From contig CANRYZ010000008.1 in the NCBI GenBank assembly GCA_947644365.1, positions 1-42,803 of the forward strand: 42,803 nucleotides of DNA. The letters are read 5' to 3'. Position 1 is the stretch's first letter. Every line of letters starts with the position of its first letter. The notes below the pieces were generated by a model. That model worked only from the letters and a program-made list of their open reading frames with translations, was not told where the DNA came from and did no database searches. Made by a program: the position numbers and the translations under genes. The stretch comes from an uncultured Oscillibacter sp. (lineage in GTDB: Bacteria > Bacillota > Clostridia > Oscillospirales > Oscillospiraceae). Positions 1 to 7,570 of this stretch are shown in pieces.

Positions 1-3
1 GAG

Positions 4-35
4 AAAAGAGACACATCGCAAGATGTGTCTCTTTT
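4..35. terminator. Rho-independent terminator of a gene outside the window
   Basis: A stem of at least 11 bp (arms 7-17 and 22-32, loop GCAA) is followed by a T run to position 37. The stem extends with A-T pairs, so it could work in both directions. It closes whatever lies upstream of the window. Confidence 0.8.
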
Positions 36-113
36 TTGTTACCATTTTGTCTCCCATTTGTGATGATTTGCCCCTCCCCGTTTGTTAGAATACAGATAAA
101 AGGGGGGCAGGTT

Positions 114-1040
114 ATGAGAGAGAAAGCAATTTTATGGGCGCTGCTGCTGGCCTTGATTCTAACGGCCTGCGGACAGAGCGGGGAAACATTGCCGGAGGAG
201 CCGCCGCCGGAGCCGGAGATGGAAGAGCCGGAGCACAGTGAGGAGGTTCCGAGGAACCGTCAGCGGATCATGTCCGAGGAGGCGCTGGAGTACACCAACC
301 AGGAGGACTGCTCCAACGGCTTCCTCCTGGCGGAGCGGGGGGAGGGCGGAACGCCCTTCCTGGAGTTTACCCGCCCGGAGGAGCCGAATTTTTCCCTGTG
401 CATTAACCGGGACCTGACGGAGGCGGTGGTGGACTACCAGGGGCGGACCATGACCCTGGGGCGGGTGGAGACGCCCAACGGGTCGCTCTATGACTGGGAT
501 GTTTCCGCGGGCTATGGCGGGCTGGTGTCCGGGTACAGTATGCCCTTTTGGGTGGACCTCACCGGGGACGGCCAGCCGGAGCTGGCGTGGCTGCGGCACG
601 GCTATGGAACCGGCTTTCACGAGAGCGTCTGTACCGTCTACAACATCAGTGGGGAGGGGGAGATCATTTCCCTTGTGGAGCCCTGGGAGGAGATGGCCGC
701 GTCTGTCACTGTGGAGCCCCAGGACTGGGAGGACGGGTGTATTCGCAGCCTTGTGACGGACGGCGAGGGGAATACATATACTGCATGGCAATATTGGGGA
801 CAGGAGGAGACTTGGCAGCAAGTGTGTTACCAGCTGGGGAAGAGCGGGTGGGCCAGTCTGGAGATTGACCAGGAGCGGGGGATTGTAGAGGCTGTTATGA
901 TGTTTGGCCTGGAGGGACCTCACTTCTTTGGCATGTATATGGGCGAGCTGCACACAGAGCTCAGCTATGATGCGGAGCGTGGCGTGATCGCCTGCTCCGG
1001 CCCCATCTCTGTGTCCGTCTTTGACAAACCGGAGGCATAG
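114..1040 (+). CDS. Putative lipoprotein of unknown function
   Basis: Encodes 308 residues. The start at 114 follows a purine-rich ribosome site (AGGGGGG at 101-107); an earlier in-frame ATG at 36 lies in the terminator region and would put a non-signal extension in front. The N-terminus is a typical lipoprotein signal: charged MREK, a hydrophobic stretch, then a lipobox LTAC with the acylated cysteine at residue 19. An acidic Glu/Pro-rich linker follows (about residues 25-50), then a globular part with no motif I recognise. It is probably anchored to the outer face of the membrane. It stands alone, with a terminator on each side. Function unknown. Confidence 0.8.
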   Translation: MREKAILWALLLALILTACGQSGETLPEEPPPEPEMEEPEHSEEVPRNRQRIMSEEALEYTNQEDCSNGFLLAERGEGGTPFLEFTRPEEPNFSLCINRDLTEAVVDYQGRTMTLGRVETPNGSLYDWDVSAGYGGLVSGYSMPFWVDLTGDGQPELAWLRHGYGTGFHESVCTVYNISGEGEIISLVEPWEEMAASVTVEPQDWEDGCIRSLVTDGEGNTYTAWQYWGQEETWQQVCYQLGKSGWASLEIDQERGIVEAVMMFGLEGPHFFGMYMGELHTELSYDAERGVIACSGPISVSVFDKPEA

Positions 1041-1044
1041 AGGA

Positions 1045-1071
1045 GCCGCGCCCATTTTGGGCGTGGCTTTT
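1045..1071 (+). terminator. Rho-independent terminator after the lipoprotein gene
   Basis: Arms GCCGCGCCC (1045-1053) and GGGCGTGGC (1059-1067) pair with one G-U pair and are followed by TTTT. The element starts five bases after the stop codon. Confidence 0.75.
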
Positions 1072-1076
1072 CGTCC

Positions 1077-1105
1077 TTGACAAGCCTTGGTCATCTATGT
1101 ATAAT
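1077..1105 (+). promoter_or_regulatory. Consensus sigma-70 promoter of the padR operon
   Basis: TTGACA at 1077-1082 and TATAAT at 1100-1105 are both perfect consensus hexamers with 17 bp between them. The -10 box spans the inner end of the left arm and most of the spacer of the palindrome at 1084-1124. Confidence 0.9.
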
Positions 1106-1124
1106 ACACATAGATGACCAAGGC
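1084..1124. promoter_or_regulatory. 17-bp perfect palindrome, likely PadR operator
   Basis: Arms 1084-1100 and 1108-1124 are perfectly complementary over 17 bp with a 7-bp spacer. The core contains ATGT and ACAT half sites, as in known PadR-family operators. It covers the spacer and -10 of the promoter, so a bound dimer would block RNA polymerase. Autoregulation by the next gene is the natural reading, but it is inferred. In RNA the same sequence could also fold into a 5' hairpin. Confidence 0.8.
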
Positions 1125-1143
1125 ATGGGAGGGAAGAAGCGGC

Positions 1144-1479
1144 ATGAAGATCGACAAGAGCCTCATGAGCGGCAGCACTACGCTGCTCATTTTATCCCTG
1201 TTGGCCAAGGAGGAGATGTACGGCTACCAGATGATCGTGGAGCTGGCCCGGCGGTCCAACAGGACCTTTGAACTGAAAGAGGGGACGCTGTACCCCATCC
1301 TCCACGGCCTGGAGGCGGAGCGGCTGGTGACGGTGCGGGAAAAGGAGGCCGACGGCCGGGTGAGGAAATACTACCGCATCACGAAGAAGGGCTTGAAGGC
1401 CCTGGAGGCCAAGAAGGAGGAATGGGGCGTGTTTACGGAGCAGGTCAATGCCGTGATCCACGGCGCGTCCCTGGCGTGA
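1144..1479 (+). CDS. PadR family transcriptional regulator
   Basis: Encodes 111 residues, the usual size for a small (subfamily 2) PadR protein. The PadR winged helix covers roughly residues 10-80, with the recognisable run LAKEEMYGYQMIVEL and then KEGTLYPILHGLE, which is the wing and recognition helix region. The C-terminus is a short dimerisation helix. The start at 1144 is chosen because GGGAGGGA lies just upstream; the ATG at 1114 lies inside the operator palindrome. It is followed after 9 bp by a gene with a HAAS/DUF1700-like N-terminal domain, a pairing seen repeatedly with PadR regulators. It probably represses its own operon. Confidence 0.92.
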   Translation: MKIDKSLMSGSTTLLILSLLAKEEMYGYQMIVELARRSNRTFELKEGTLYPILHGLEAERLVTVREKEADGRVRKYYRITKKGLKALEAKKEEWGVFTEQVNAVIHGASLA

Positions 1480-1488
1480 GGCGCGGCC

Positions 1489-2259
1489 ATGCGGGACGAC
1501 TTTCAAATCTGGGTGGACGCGGTGTGCGAGCAGGTCCGGTTCCGGCCGGACCGGAAGGGCATTGAAAAGGAGCTGCGCATCCACTACGAGGATCACTGTA
1601 AGGCGCTGGAGCGGCTGGGCTACGAGGGGCCGCTGGCGGCGGAGCGGTCCCTCCGGGCCATGGGGAACGCCCAGGAGGTGGGCCGGGCGCTGGACGGGGT
1701 ACATAAGCCCTGGCTGGGCTGGCTGTGGGAGTTTAGCCGCTGGATGGTCCGGGGGCTGGCGATGCTGCTGGTGATGACCATGCTCTGGTCCGTTGACTGG
1801 GATATTTTGATAAAGTGTACCCGGGATGAACTGGCCTGGGAGGAGCCGCCACCAGGGACGGCCCGCGTAGAGCTGGAGCACGGCACTCTCTGGGCCGCGC
1901 CGGGGGACGTGACCCAGGACCCGGACGGCACCACAGTGGCGGAGATTGACCTGTGGCTCCAAAGACGTGACCCCCTGGGAACGGATAGTACCGAGCATTA
2001 TTACAGCTCGTGGAACGAATTCTTCACCTATCGGGATGAGCAGGGGGAACTGACGGTCAGAGTGGTGGACGAACGTACGAGGATGTCCGCCCGCAGCCGT
2101 TATTGGAGGAGCAAGTATTCGGAGGAGCGCACGGGCTGGACCCGCTGTCAGAAGACGGTGGAGCTGGTGCTGGACGGACCGCCCCGGTGGGCGGAGGTCT
2201 CCTATCCCCTCTCCGGCAGAGACTGGGTCCTGCGGGTGGAATGGGAGGTGGAGCCATGA
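1489..2259 (+). CDS. Membrane protein with DUF1700/HAAS-like N-terminal domain, partner of PadR
   Basis: Encodes 256 residues. The first 70 residues form a helical domain with the order seen in HAAS/DUF1700 proteins: a short helix, ELRIHYEDH, then the ERSLRAMGNAQEVGRAL repeat. One transmembrane segment follows at about residues 87-103. The remaining 150 residues, rich in charge and tryptophan, would face outwards. The family is often encoded next to PadR regulators and is thought to act as a signalling module; the exact job is unknown. It lies 9 bp after padR, and its stop overlaps the next start (ATGA at 2256-2259), so it should be co-transcribed and translationally coupled. Confidence 0.7.
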   Translation: MRDDFQIWVDAVCEQVRFRPDRKGIEKELRIHYEDHCKALERLGYEGPLAAERSLRAMGNAQEVGRALDGVHKPWLGWLWEFSRWMVRGLAMLLVMTMLWSVDWDILIKCTRDELAWEEPPPGTARVELEHGTLWAAPGDVTQDPDGTTVAEIDLWLQRRDPLGTDSTEHYYSSWNEFFTYRDEQGELTVRVVDERTRMSARSRYWRSKYSEERTGWTRCQKTVELVLDGPPRWAEVSYPLSGRDWVLRVEWEVEP

Positions 2260-2987
2260 GGCTGACACGGGGACAGAAGATTGGCCGGAACCTGTTGCTG
2301 TCTGTTCTGCTGGGCGCTGTGCTCTATGTGCTGCTGTGGTTTCCGCCCTGCACGGTCCGGGGGATGCTGGACCGGGTGGAGCGGCAGTACCTCCTCTCGG
2401 ACCTGGAGCCGGTGCTGGTGGAGCGGAAGTCTCTGCTCTACAGCAACGAATGGCTTTCCACCCATTTCACCTATCTGATTGCCCGGTCCGGGGAGACCTA
2501 CATTGCCACGGAGTTTAGCCGCCATGGACTGGAGGTCCGGTCTGAGTGGAGGAGCCTTCTGAAAATGAGCCGGGAGGTCCTGTGCATGGGGTTGGACGGA
2601 ACGCTCTATGTGGCGGGGGAGTTTACAGACGCGGCCTCCGCCTCCATGGAGGTGACGGCGGAACGCACCACCCGCATGTATGACCCGGACACGGAGGAAT
2701 ATAACCTGATCATCGGGGAGCGAAAGACCTTCACCTATGAGGGGGAGAAGGCCGGCGACGCGCTGTTCACCTTCCGCCTTCGGAAGGGAACAGGATGGGA
2801 TCACGGCGGCCTGGAGGAGGTGTCGCGTGAGTGGTACAGCGCGCGTGTCATCGGGGACACCACCGGCGCCCGGGGAATCCTCCACAGGGACCTTCCGGTG
2901 AGGGCGACGCTGTACGGCCAGGACGGCGGCGTTTTGGATACGCTGGAGCTGGCCATTGACAATTATGAGCTGCACAGGACTTGGTAA
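2256..2987 (+). CDS. Membrane-anchored protein of unknown function in the PadR operon
   Basis: Encodes 243 residues. The start at 2256 is set by the ATGA overlap with the previous stop and by GGGAGGTGGAG just upstream. A hydrophobic segment at about residues 12-29 predicts one N-terminal membrane anchor, with the rest probably outside. I recognise no domain. It resembles its neighbour in architecture (an anchor followed by a charged extracytoplasmic part). The operon logic suggests that padR controls the two proteins together, perhaps in a response to a membrane or envelope signal; that is inference. Confidence 0.7.
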   Translation: MRLTRGQKIGRNLLLSVLLGAVLYVLLWFPPCTVRGMLDRVERQYLLSDLEPVLVERKSLLYSNEWLSTHFTYLIARSGETYIATEFSRHGLEVRSEWRSLLKMSREVLCMGLDGTLYVAGEFTDAASASMEVTAERTTRMYDPDTEEYNLIIGERKTFTYEGEKAGDALFTFRLRKGTGWDHGGLEEVSREWYSARVIGDTTGARGILHRDLPVRATLYGQDGGVLDTLELAIDNYELHRTW

Positions 2988-2990
2988 AAA

Positions 2991-3018
2991 GAGGACGGTA
3001 TCTTTCGATACCGTCCTC
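2991..3018 (+). terminator. Hairpin terminator of the padR operon
   Basis: Perfect 12-bp stem (2991-3002 and 3007-3018) with loop TTTC. It starts four bases after the stop codon and is followed by TCTTCG, a weak T tract, so termination may be partial. Confidence 0.6.
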
Positions 3019-3100
3019 TCTTCGTCAAAGCAATTCTGCGTTGCCGCCGCTCCGGCCTGGTGAATCACCGGATAGCCAGAGCGAGATAAAGTTCTTTTTG

Positions 3101-3128
3101 GATACTTTTTCTTTCAAGAAAAAGTATC
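3101..3128. repeat. AT-rich 13-bp inverted repeat overlapping the oadA stop
   Basis: GATACTTTTTCTT at 3101-3113 is perfectly complementary to 3116-3128 with a 2-base gap. It overlaps the oadA stop codon (3127-3129). No T tract follows on the minus strand, so it may protect the 3' end of the mRNA rather than terminate. Confidence 0.55.
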
Positions 3129-4590
3129 AGCCCTTGAACTCCACGTACAGCTCCCGCACCGCGTTGGGGTCCGCCGGGGCCTTGGGCGCCGCCGCGGGAG
3201 CGGCAGGGGCGGCGGGCTCGTCGTGGGGGCCGTCCCGCCAGGCCAGGAATTTGGGGGCCACCTGGGGGAACAGGGCCAGGGAGAGCACGTCCTCGTCGCT
3301 CTTGGCCACGTCCTTGAACTCCTGGCGGTACTTCTCCACCTCCGGCTCCAGCTGGTCCGCCGGGCGGCAGGTGATGACCTCCTCCGGCTTGATGCCGGCC
3401 AGGGCCCGGACCTCCTCGTTGACCTCGCCGGGGAGTTTGCCGTACTCGCCCTTCAACAGGGCCTTGGACTCCTTGGGGAAGGTCTTGTACTTGCCCACCA
3501 CCACGTTCATGACGGCCTGGGTGCCCACGATCTGGCTGGTGGGGGTGACCAGCGGGGGATAGCCGAAGTCCTTGCGGACACGGGGGATCTCCGCCAGCAC
3601 GTCGTAATACTTCTCCTCCTTGTTCGCCTGCTTGAGCTGGGAGATCAGGTTGGAGAGCATGCCGCCGGGGACCTGGTAGAGGAGGGTGTTGGTGTCCACG
3701 TTCAGCACCTTGGGGTCCAGAGAGCCCGCCTCCTTGAGGCGCTGGGCCACCTTGCGGAAGTGGGCGGCGGCCTGGCTCATCTTGTTCAGGTCCAGTCCGG
3801 TGTCCCGCTCCGTGCCCTGGAGGGTGGCCACCAGGGACTCCGTGGCGGGCTGCGCCGTGCCGTTGGCCAGGGGGCTCAGGGCCGTGTCCACAATGTCCAC
3901 GCCGGCGTAGGCGGCCATGAGATACACCATGTCGCCGGTGCCGGTGGTGTTGTGGGTGTGCAGGTGGATGGGAATGGAGACGGTCTCTTTCAGCTTCTTG
4001 ATGAGGGAGTAGGCGTCCATGGGCAGCAGGAGGTTGGCCATGTCCTTGACGCAGATCACGTCCGCGCCCATCTGCTCCAGCTCCTTGGCGAGGTTCACAA
4101 AATACTCCTCGCTGTGGATGGGGGAGATGGTGTAGCTGAGGGTGGCCTCCACCATGCCGCCGTACTTCTTGGTGGACTTGATGGCCTGCTCCAGGTTCCG
4201 CACGTCGTTGAGGGCGTCGAAGATGCGGATGATGTCGATGCCGTTCTCAATGGACTTGCGGCAGAAGGCGTCCACCACGTCGTCGGCGTAGTGCTTGTAG
4301 CCCAGGATGTTCTGGCCCCGGAAGAGCATCTGCAGCTTCGTGTTGGGCAGGGCCTTGCGGAGCTTTCTCAAACGCTCCCAGGGGTCCTCGTTGAGGAAGC
4401 GCATGCAGGAGTCGAAGGTGGCGCCGCCCCAGCACTCCAGGGACCAGTAGCCGATGGAGTCCAGCACCTCGCAGGCGGGGAGCATGTCCTCGATGGTCAT
4501 GCGGGTAGCCGCCTGGGACTGGTGGGCGTCCCGGAGGATGGTGTCGGTGATATACAGGGGCTTCTTAGACAGAAATTCCATTGTTTCCAT
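3127..4590 (-). CDS. oadA: Biotin-dependent decarboxylase alpha subunit (oxaloacetate decarboxylase type)
   Basis: Encodes 487 residues. It is the carboxyltransferase subunit: it moves CO2 from a carboxylated substrate, most likely oxaloacetate, onto biotin. The N-terminal HMGL-like barrel shows DTILRDAHQSQAATRM at residues 16-31 and the metal-binding HLHTHN motif. The middle part is the conserved PYC_OADA domain. It ends in an Ala/Pro linker and lacks a biotinyl domain, which agrees with the separate carrier gene at 6040-6384. The start at 4590 follows AAGGAGG by 6 bases. It is the last gene of the oadG-carrier-oadB-oadA set, but 168 bp of stem-loops separate it from oadB. Pyruvate carboxylase subunit B is the main alternative name; the oadB and oadG neighbours favour the sodium pump. 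Confidence 0.88.
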   Translation of the reverse strand: METMEFLSKKPLYITDTILRDAHQSQAATRMTIEDMLPACEVLDSIGYWSLECWGGATFDSCMRFLNEDPWERLRKLRKALPNTKLQMLFRGQNILGYKHYADDVVDAFCRKSIENGIDIIRIFDALNDVRNLEQAIKSTKKYGGMVEATLSYTISPIHSEEYFVNLAKELEQMGADVICVKDMANLLLPMDAYSLIKKLKETVSIPIHLHTHNTTGTGDMVYLMAAYAGVDIVDTALSPLANGTAQPATESLVATLQGTERDTGLDLNKMSQAAAHFRKVAQRLKEAGSLDPKVLNVDTNTLLYQVPGGMLSNLISQLKQANKEEKYYDVLAEIPRVRKDFGYPPLVTPTSQIVGTQAVMNVVVGKYKTFPKESKALLKGEYGKLPGEVNEEVRALAGIKPEEVITCRPADQLEPEVEKYRQEFKDVAKSDEDVLSLALFPQVAPKFLAWRDGPHDEPAAPAAPAAAPKAPADPNAVRELYVEFKG

Positions 4591-4636
4591 AGAACTCCTC
4601 CTTTCAAAAAAGGGAATGGGGTGGTCAAATCCGTTT

Positions 4637-4753
4637 CGGGCGGGCTTTGCCTGCCCGGAACACTACTGCCCGCGCCGCTGGGCGCGGCGCCTTTGCCGTG
4701 CAAAGGCGGGGGGATTCAGCGGAGCGTCCAAAGGGGACGAAGTCCCCCCTTGG
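4637..4753. repeat. Four consecutive stem-loops between oadB and oadA
   Basis: Within 120 bp lie hairpins at 4637-4658, 4670-4687, 4689-4707 and 4728-4753. Stems are 7 to 10 bp, GC-rich and nearly perfect. None has a T tract on the minus strand, so they look like RNA processing or stability elements rather than terminators. They separate oadA from the rest of the operon. Confidence 0.6.
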
Positions 4754-4758
4754 ATGTC

Positions 4759-6021
4759 TTATCCGAACAGGGAGATCATCACGCCCGCGGCGATGGCGGA
4801 GCCGATGACGCCGGCCACGTTGGGGCCCATGGCGTGCATCAGGAGGAAGTTGCCGGGGTTGGCCTTCTGGCCCTCCACCTGGGAGACCCGGGCGGCCATG
4901 GGCACGGCGGACACGCCGGCGGAGCCGATGAGGGGATTGATCTTCTCTTTCAGGAACAGGTTCATGATCTTGGCCAGGATCACGCCGCCGGCGGTGCCGA
5001 AGCCAAAGGCCACGATGCCCATGCACATGATGGCGATGGTCTGGAGGCTGAGGAAGGTCCGCCCGGTGGCGGTGCAGCCTACGGATACGCCCAGGAAGAT
5101 GGTGACGATGTTGATGAGCTCGTTCTGGGCGGTCTTGCTGAGGCGCTCCACCACGCCGCACTCCTTAAAGAGGTTGCCCAGCATCAGGCAGGCGATGAGG
5201 GGGGCGGCGGAGGGCACCAGCAGGGCCACAAAGATGGCGACCATGATGGGGAAGATGATCTTCTCGGTCTTGGAGACCTGCCGCAGGGGCTTCATGACGA
5301 TCTTCCGCTCCGCCTCGGAGGTGAGCAGGCGCATGATGGGGGGCTGGATGACGGGCACCAGGGCCATGTAGCTGTAGGCCGCCACGGCGATGGGGCCCAG
5401 CAGCTCCGGGGCCAGAAGGGTGGAGCAGTAGATGGCGGTGGGGCCGTCCGCGCCGCCGATGATGCCGATGGAGCCGGCCTGAGCGGAGGTGAAGAGGTTG
5501 GAGAGACGGCAGCCCACGAAGGTGACGAAGATGCCCAGCTGGGCGGCCGCGCCCAGGAGCAGGCTCTTGGGGTTGGCGATCAGGGGGCCGAAGTCGGTCA
5601 TGGCGCCCACGCCCATGAAGATCAGGCAGGGGTAGATGCCCAGCTTCACGCCCAAGTACAGGATGTCCACAAGGCCCGGCGTGATGGACTGGCCCACCGT
5701 AGCGGTTGCCAGCACGGCGTCTGAGACGTCCACCGCCGCCAGCTCCGCCAGGAACTCCGCTGTGACGGGAGCCCCGCCGATGAGGTTCCAGTGGATGTGG
5801 CCCCCGGCGAAGAAGATCTCGTGGAACATGTTTGCGCCGGGGAGGTTGGTGATGAGCATGCCGAAGGCGATGGGCACCAGCAGCAGCGGCTCAAATTTCT
5901 TGACGATGCCCAGGTACAGAAGGCCGCAGGCAATGAGAATCATCACCAGGCACTTCCAGTTGTCCCCCTGGGCAAACAGCGCGAAGCCCGAGCTGTTTAC
6001 AAAATCCAGTATAGCTTCCAT
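4759..6021 (-). CDS. oadB: Sodium-translocating decarboxylase beta subunit
   Basis: Encodes 420 residues, the full family length. It is the integral membrane subunit that decarboxylates carboxybiotin and pumps sodium out. Many hydrophobic segments are visible, and the conserved signatures are present: GVGAMTDFGPLIANP, then GIIGGADGPTAIY, which carries the aspartate known to be essential for coupling in this family, and later YMALVPVIQPPIM. The C-terminal segments contain the second conserved repeat, SVGCTATGRTFL. It starts 18 bp after the biotin carrier gene on the minus strand, in the same operon. The beta subunit is shared by oxaloacetate, methylmalonyl-CoA and glutaconyl-CoA decarboxylases, so it does not settle the substrate. 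Confidence 0.92.
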   Translation of the reverse strand: MEAILDFVNSSGFALFAQGDNWKCLVMILIACGLLYLGIVKKFEPLLLVPIAFGMLITNLPGANMFHEIFFAGGHIHWNLIGGAPVTAEFLAELAAVDVSDAVLATATVGQSITPGLVDILYLGVKLGIYPCLIFMGVGAMTDFGPLIANPKSLLLGAAAQLGIFVTFVGCRLSNLFTSAQAGSIGIIGGADGPTAIYCSTLLAPELLGPIAVAAYSYMALVPVIQPPIMRLLTSEAERKIVMKPLRQVSKTEKIIFPIMVAIFVALLVPSAAPLIACLMLGNLFKECGVVERLSKTAQNELINIVTIFLGVSVGCTATGRTFLSLQTIAIMCMGIVAFGFGTAGGVILAKIMNLFLKEKINPLIGSAGVSAVPMAARVSQVEGQKANPGNFLLMHAMGPNVAGVIGSAIAAGVMISLFG

Positions 6022-6039
6022 GTGTGACCCTCCAGCGCC

Positions 6040-6384
6040 TTACTGGATGACGCACAGCAGCGTGCCGGACTCCACCGCCGCGCCCTTGGAGGTGTTGACG
6101 GAGGCCACGGTGCCGTCGCAGGGGCACATGATCTCGTTCTCCATCTTCATGGCCTCCAGGACCATCAGTACGTCGCCCTTCTTCACGGCGGCGCCCTGGC
6201 TGACCTTCACATCCAGAATGGTGCCGGGCATGGGGCTGGTGACCTGCTCGCCGCCGGCGGGAGCAGCGGCGGCGGGGGCAGGGGCGGGAGCGGGAGCGGC
6301 GGCAGGGGCGGGAGCGGCGCCGGTCAGCTCCTCCAGCTGGATCTCATAGGCCGTGCCGTTGACGGTGACTCTGTACTTTTTCAT
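6040..6384 (-). CDS. Biotin carboxyl carrier protein of the sodium pump
   Basis: Encodes 114 residues. It carries the biotin that shuttles CO2 between the alpha and beta subunits. Residues 1-22 form a short N-terminal segment. An Ala/Pro/Gly-rich hinge of about 25 residues follows (repeats of APAP), then a complete biotinyl domain with the EAMKMEN motif; the lysine of that motif is the attachment site. The free carrier fits oadA, which lacks this domain. It lies 24 bp after oadG and 18 bp before oadB. GcdC, OadA C-terminal and MmdC carriers all look like this. Confidence 0.92.
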   Translation of the reverse strand: MKKYRVTVNGTAYEIQLEELTGAAPAPAAAPAPAPAPAAAAPAGGEQVTSPMPGTILDVKVSQGAAVKKGDVLMVLEAMKMENEIMCPCDGTVASVNTSKGAAVESGTLLCVIQ

Positions 6385-6408
6385 GATAGAACTCTCTCCT
6401 TTTTCCTC

Positions 6409-6675
6409 TTACAGTTTTTTCATGGATACAATGCGGATGCCTGTGACGTCGGTGCCCAGCTCCTCCGCGATGGCGGCGGAGACGGCTGCCACCAGCTCCT
6501 GACGGTTGGGTTCCGCGGCCGCGGGCGCGGCGGAAACGACTGCGGGCGCGGCGGCGGGGGCCGCATGACCGCCCACGAGCTTGCCCATGATCGTCGTCAG
6601 GACGATGAGGCAGATGAGCCCGAAAAACACGGTGCCCATGCCCATTAGGCAGACAAACAGACTTGAAGGTTCCAT
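6409..6675 (-). CDS. oadG: Sodium-pump decarboxylase gamma subunit
   Basis: Encodes 88 residues. One transmembrane helix at about residues 8-30 (MGMGTVFFGLICLIVL) is followed by an Ala/Pro linker and a short C-terminal domain, the OadG/MmdD layout. The gamma subunit holds the alpha and beta subunits together at the membrane. The start at 6675 is chosen because GGGAGGG lies about 6 bases upstream and because the membrane helix then sits at the N-terminus; the reading frame stays open further upstream but without family resemblance. It is the first gene of the operon. Confidence 0.85.
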   Translation of the reverse strand: MEPSSLFVCLMGMGTVFFGLICLIVLTTIMGKLVGGHAAPAAAPAVVSAAPAAAEPNRQELVAAVSAAIAEELGTDVTGIRIVSMKKL

Positions 6676-6707
6676 ATACTCCCTCCCATAAAAATGATAG
6701 TAACGGT

Positions 6708-6736
6708 ATTGTATCAATTCCCGCCGCAAAAAACAA
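6708..6736 (-). promoter_or_regulatory. Promoter of the decarboxylase operon
   Basis: On the minus strand TTGTTT (6731-6736) and TACAAT (6708-6713) are 17 bp apart, about 32 bp before the oadG start. The surrounding sequence is markedly AT-rich. Confidence 0.6.
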
Positions 6737-6813
6737 TGACTTTCCAAAATTTTATGCGGAAAATTTATTCGAAATTTTCCCGGCAAAAACGATTGCTTCT
6801 TTCGCAGAGGGGC

Positions 6814-6842
6814 TCGACTGGACAGGAAAGATGTGGTATGAT
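6814..6842 (+). promoter_or_regulatory. Promoter of the sfsA operon
   Basis: TCGACT (6814-6819) and TATGAT (6837-6842) are 17 bp apart and 47 bp upstream of sfsA. It diverges from the oad promoter. Confidence 0.6.
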
Positions 6843-6889
6843 GATATGACATATCCGGGGCCCCGGCCCCTGCGGAAGGAGGAGGCGCC

Positions 6890-7570
6890 ATGCGCTACGG
6901 AACCGTGATCCCGGGCCGTTTCGTGGACCGGCCCAACCGTTTTGTGGCCCGTGTGGAGACGGCGGAGGGGCTCCAGACCGTCCATGTGAAGAACACGGGC
7001 CGGTGCCGGGAGCTGCTGATCCCCGGCGCTCCGGTTTACCTGGAGAGGGGGAACGGCTCCAAGCGCAAGACGCTCTACGATCTGATCGCGGTGGAGAAGG
7101 GGGAGCGGCTGATCAATATGGACGCCCAGGCCCCCAACAAGGTCTTTGGCGAGTGGGTGCGGGGCGGCGGCTTTCTGCCGGGGGTGACGGCGGTGCGGCC
7201 GGAGGTCTCCTACGGGGACTCCCGGCTGGATTTCCGCCTGGAGACGGCGGCGGGCCCCTGCCTGGTGGAGGTCAAGGGCGTCACCCTGGAGGAGGGCGGC
7301 GCCGCCCTCTTCCCGGACGCCCCTACGGAGCGGGGCGTGCGGCACATCCGGGAGCTGCGGAGAGCGGCGGAGGCCGGCCTGGGGGCCGCCCTCTTCTTTG
7401 TGGTGCAGATGGAGAATATCGCCTCCGTGGCCCCCAACGACAAGACCCATCCCGCCTTCGGCGCGGCGCTACGGGAGGCGGCGGCAGCAGGCGTCCGGGT
7501 CTGCGCCTGGGACTGCGCGGTGACGCCGGAGAGCATCGCGATCCGCCGCCCGGTGCCGGTGATTTTGTGA
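6890..7570 (+). CDS. sfsA: SfsA family nucleic-acid nuclease/binding protein
   Basis: Encodes 226 residues, the usual length. Characteristic SfsA stretches are present: FVDRPNRFVARV at the N-terminus, KNTGRCRELL, the DFRL followed by LVEVKGVTL region of a PD-(D/E)xK-like fold, and FFVVQM near the C-terminus. SfsA was first named for sugar fermentation stimulation in E. coli; family members bind DNA and have nuclease activity. The start at 6890 follows GAAGGAGGAG. Its stop overlaps a GTG that begins the small frame at 7567. It leads a four-gene run ending at the terminator at 8453. Confidence 0.92.
   Translation: MRYGTVIPGRFVDRPNRFVARVETAEGLQTVHVKNTGRCRELLIPGAPVYLERGNGSKRKTLYDLIAVEKGERLINMDAQAPNKVFGEWVRGGGFLPGVTAVRPEVSYGDSRLDFRLETAAGPCLVEVKGVTLEEGGAALFPDAPTERGVRHIRELRRAAEAGLGAALFFVVQMENIASVAPNDKTHPAFGAALREAAAAGVRVCAWDCAVTPESIAIRRPVPVIL

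Noticed and set aside
3223..5724. An 833-codon plus-strand open frame
   Set aside because: It is antisense to oadA and oadB, crosses their intergenic hairpins, and its translation is Gly/His/Val/Leu-rich low-complexity text typical of the antisense of GC-rich genes.
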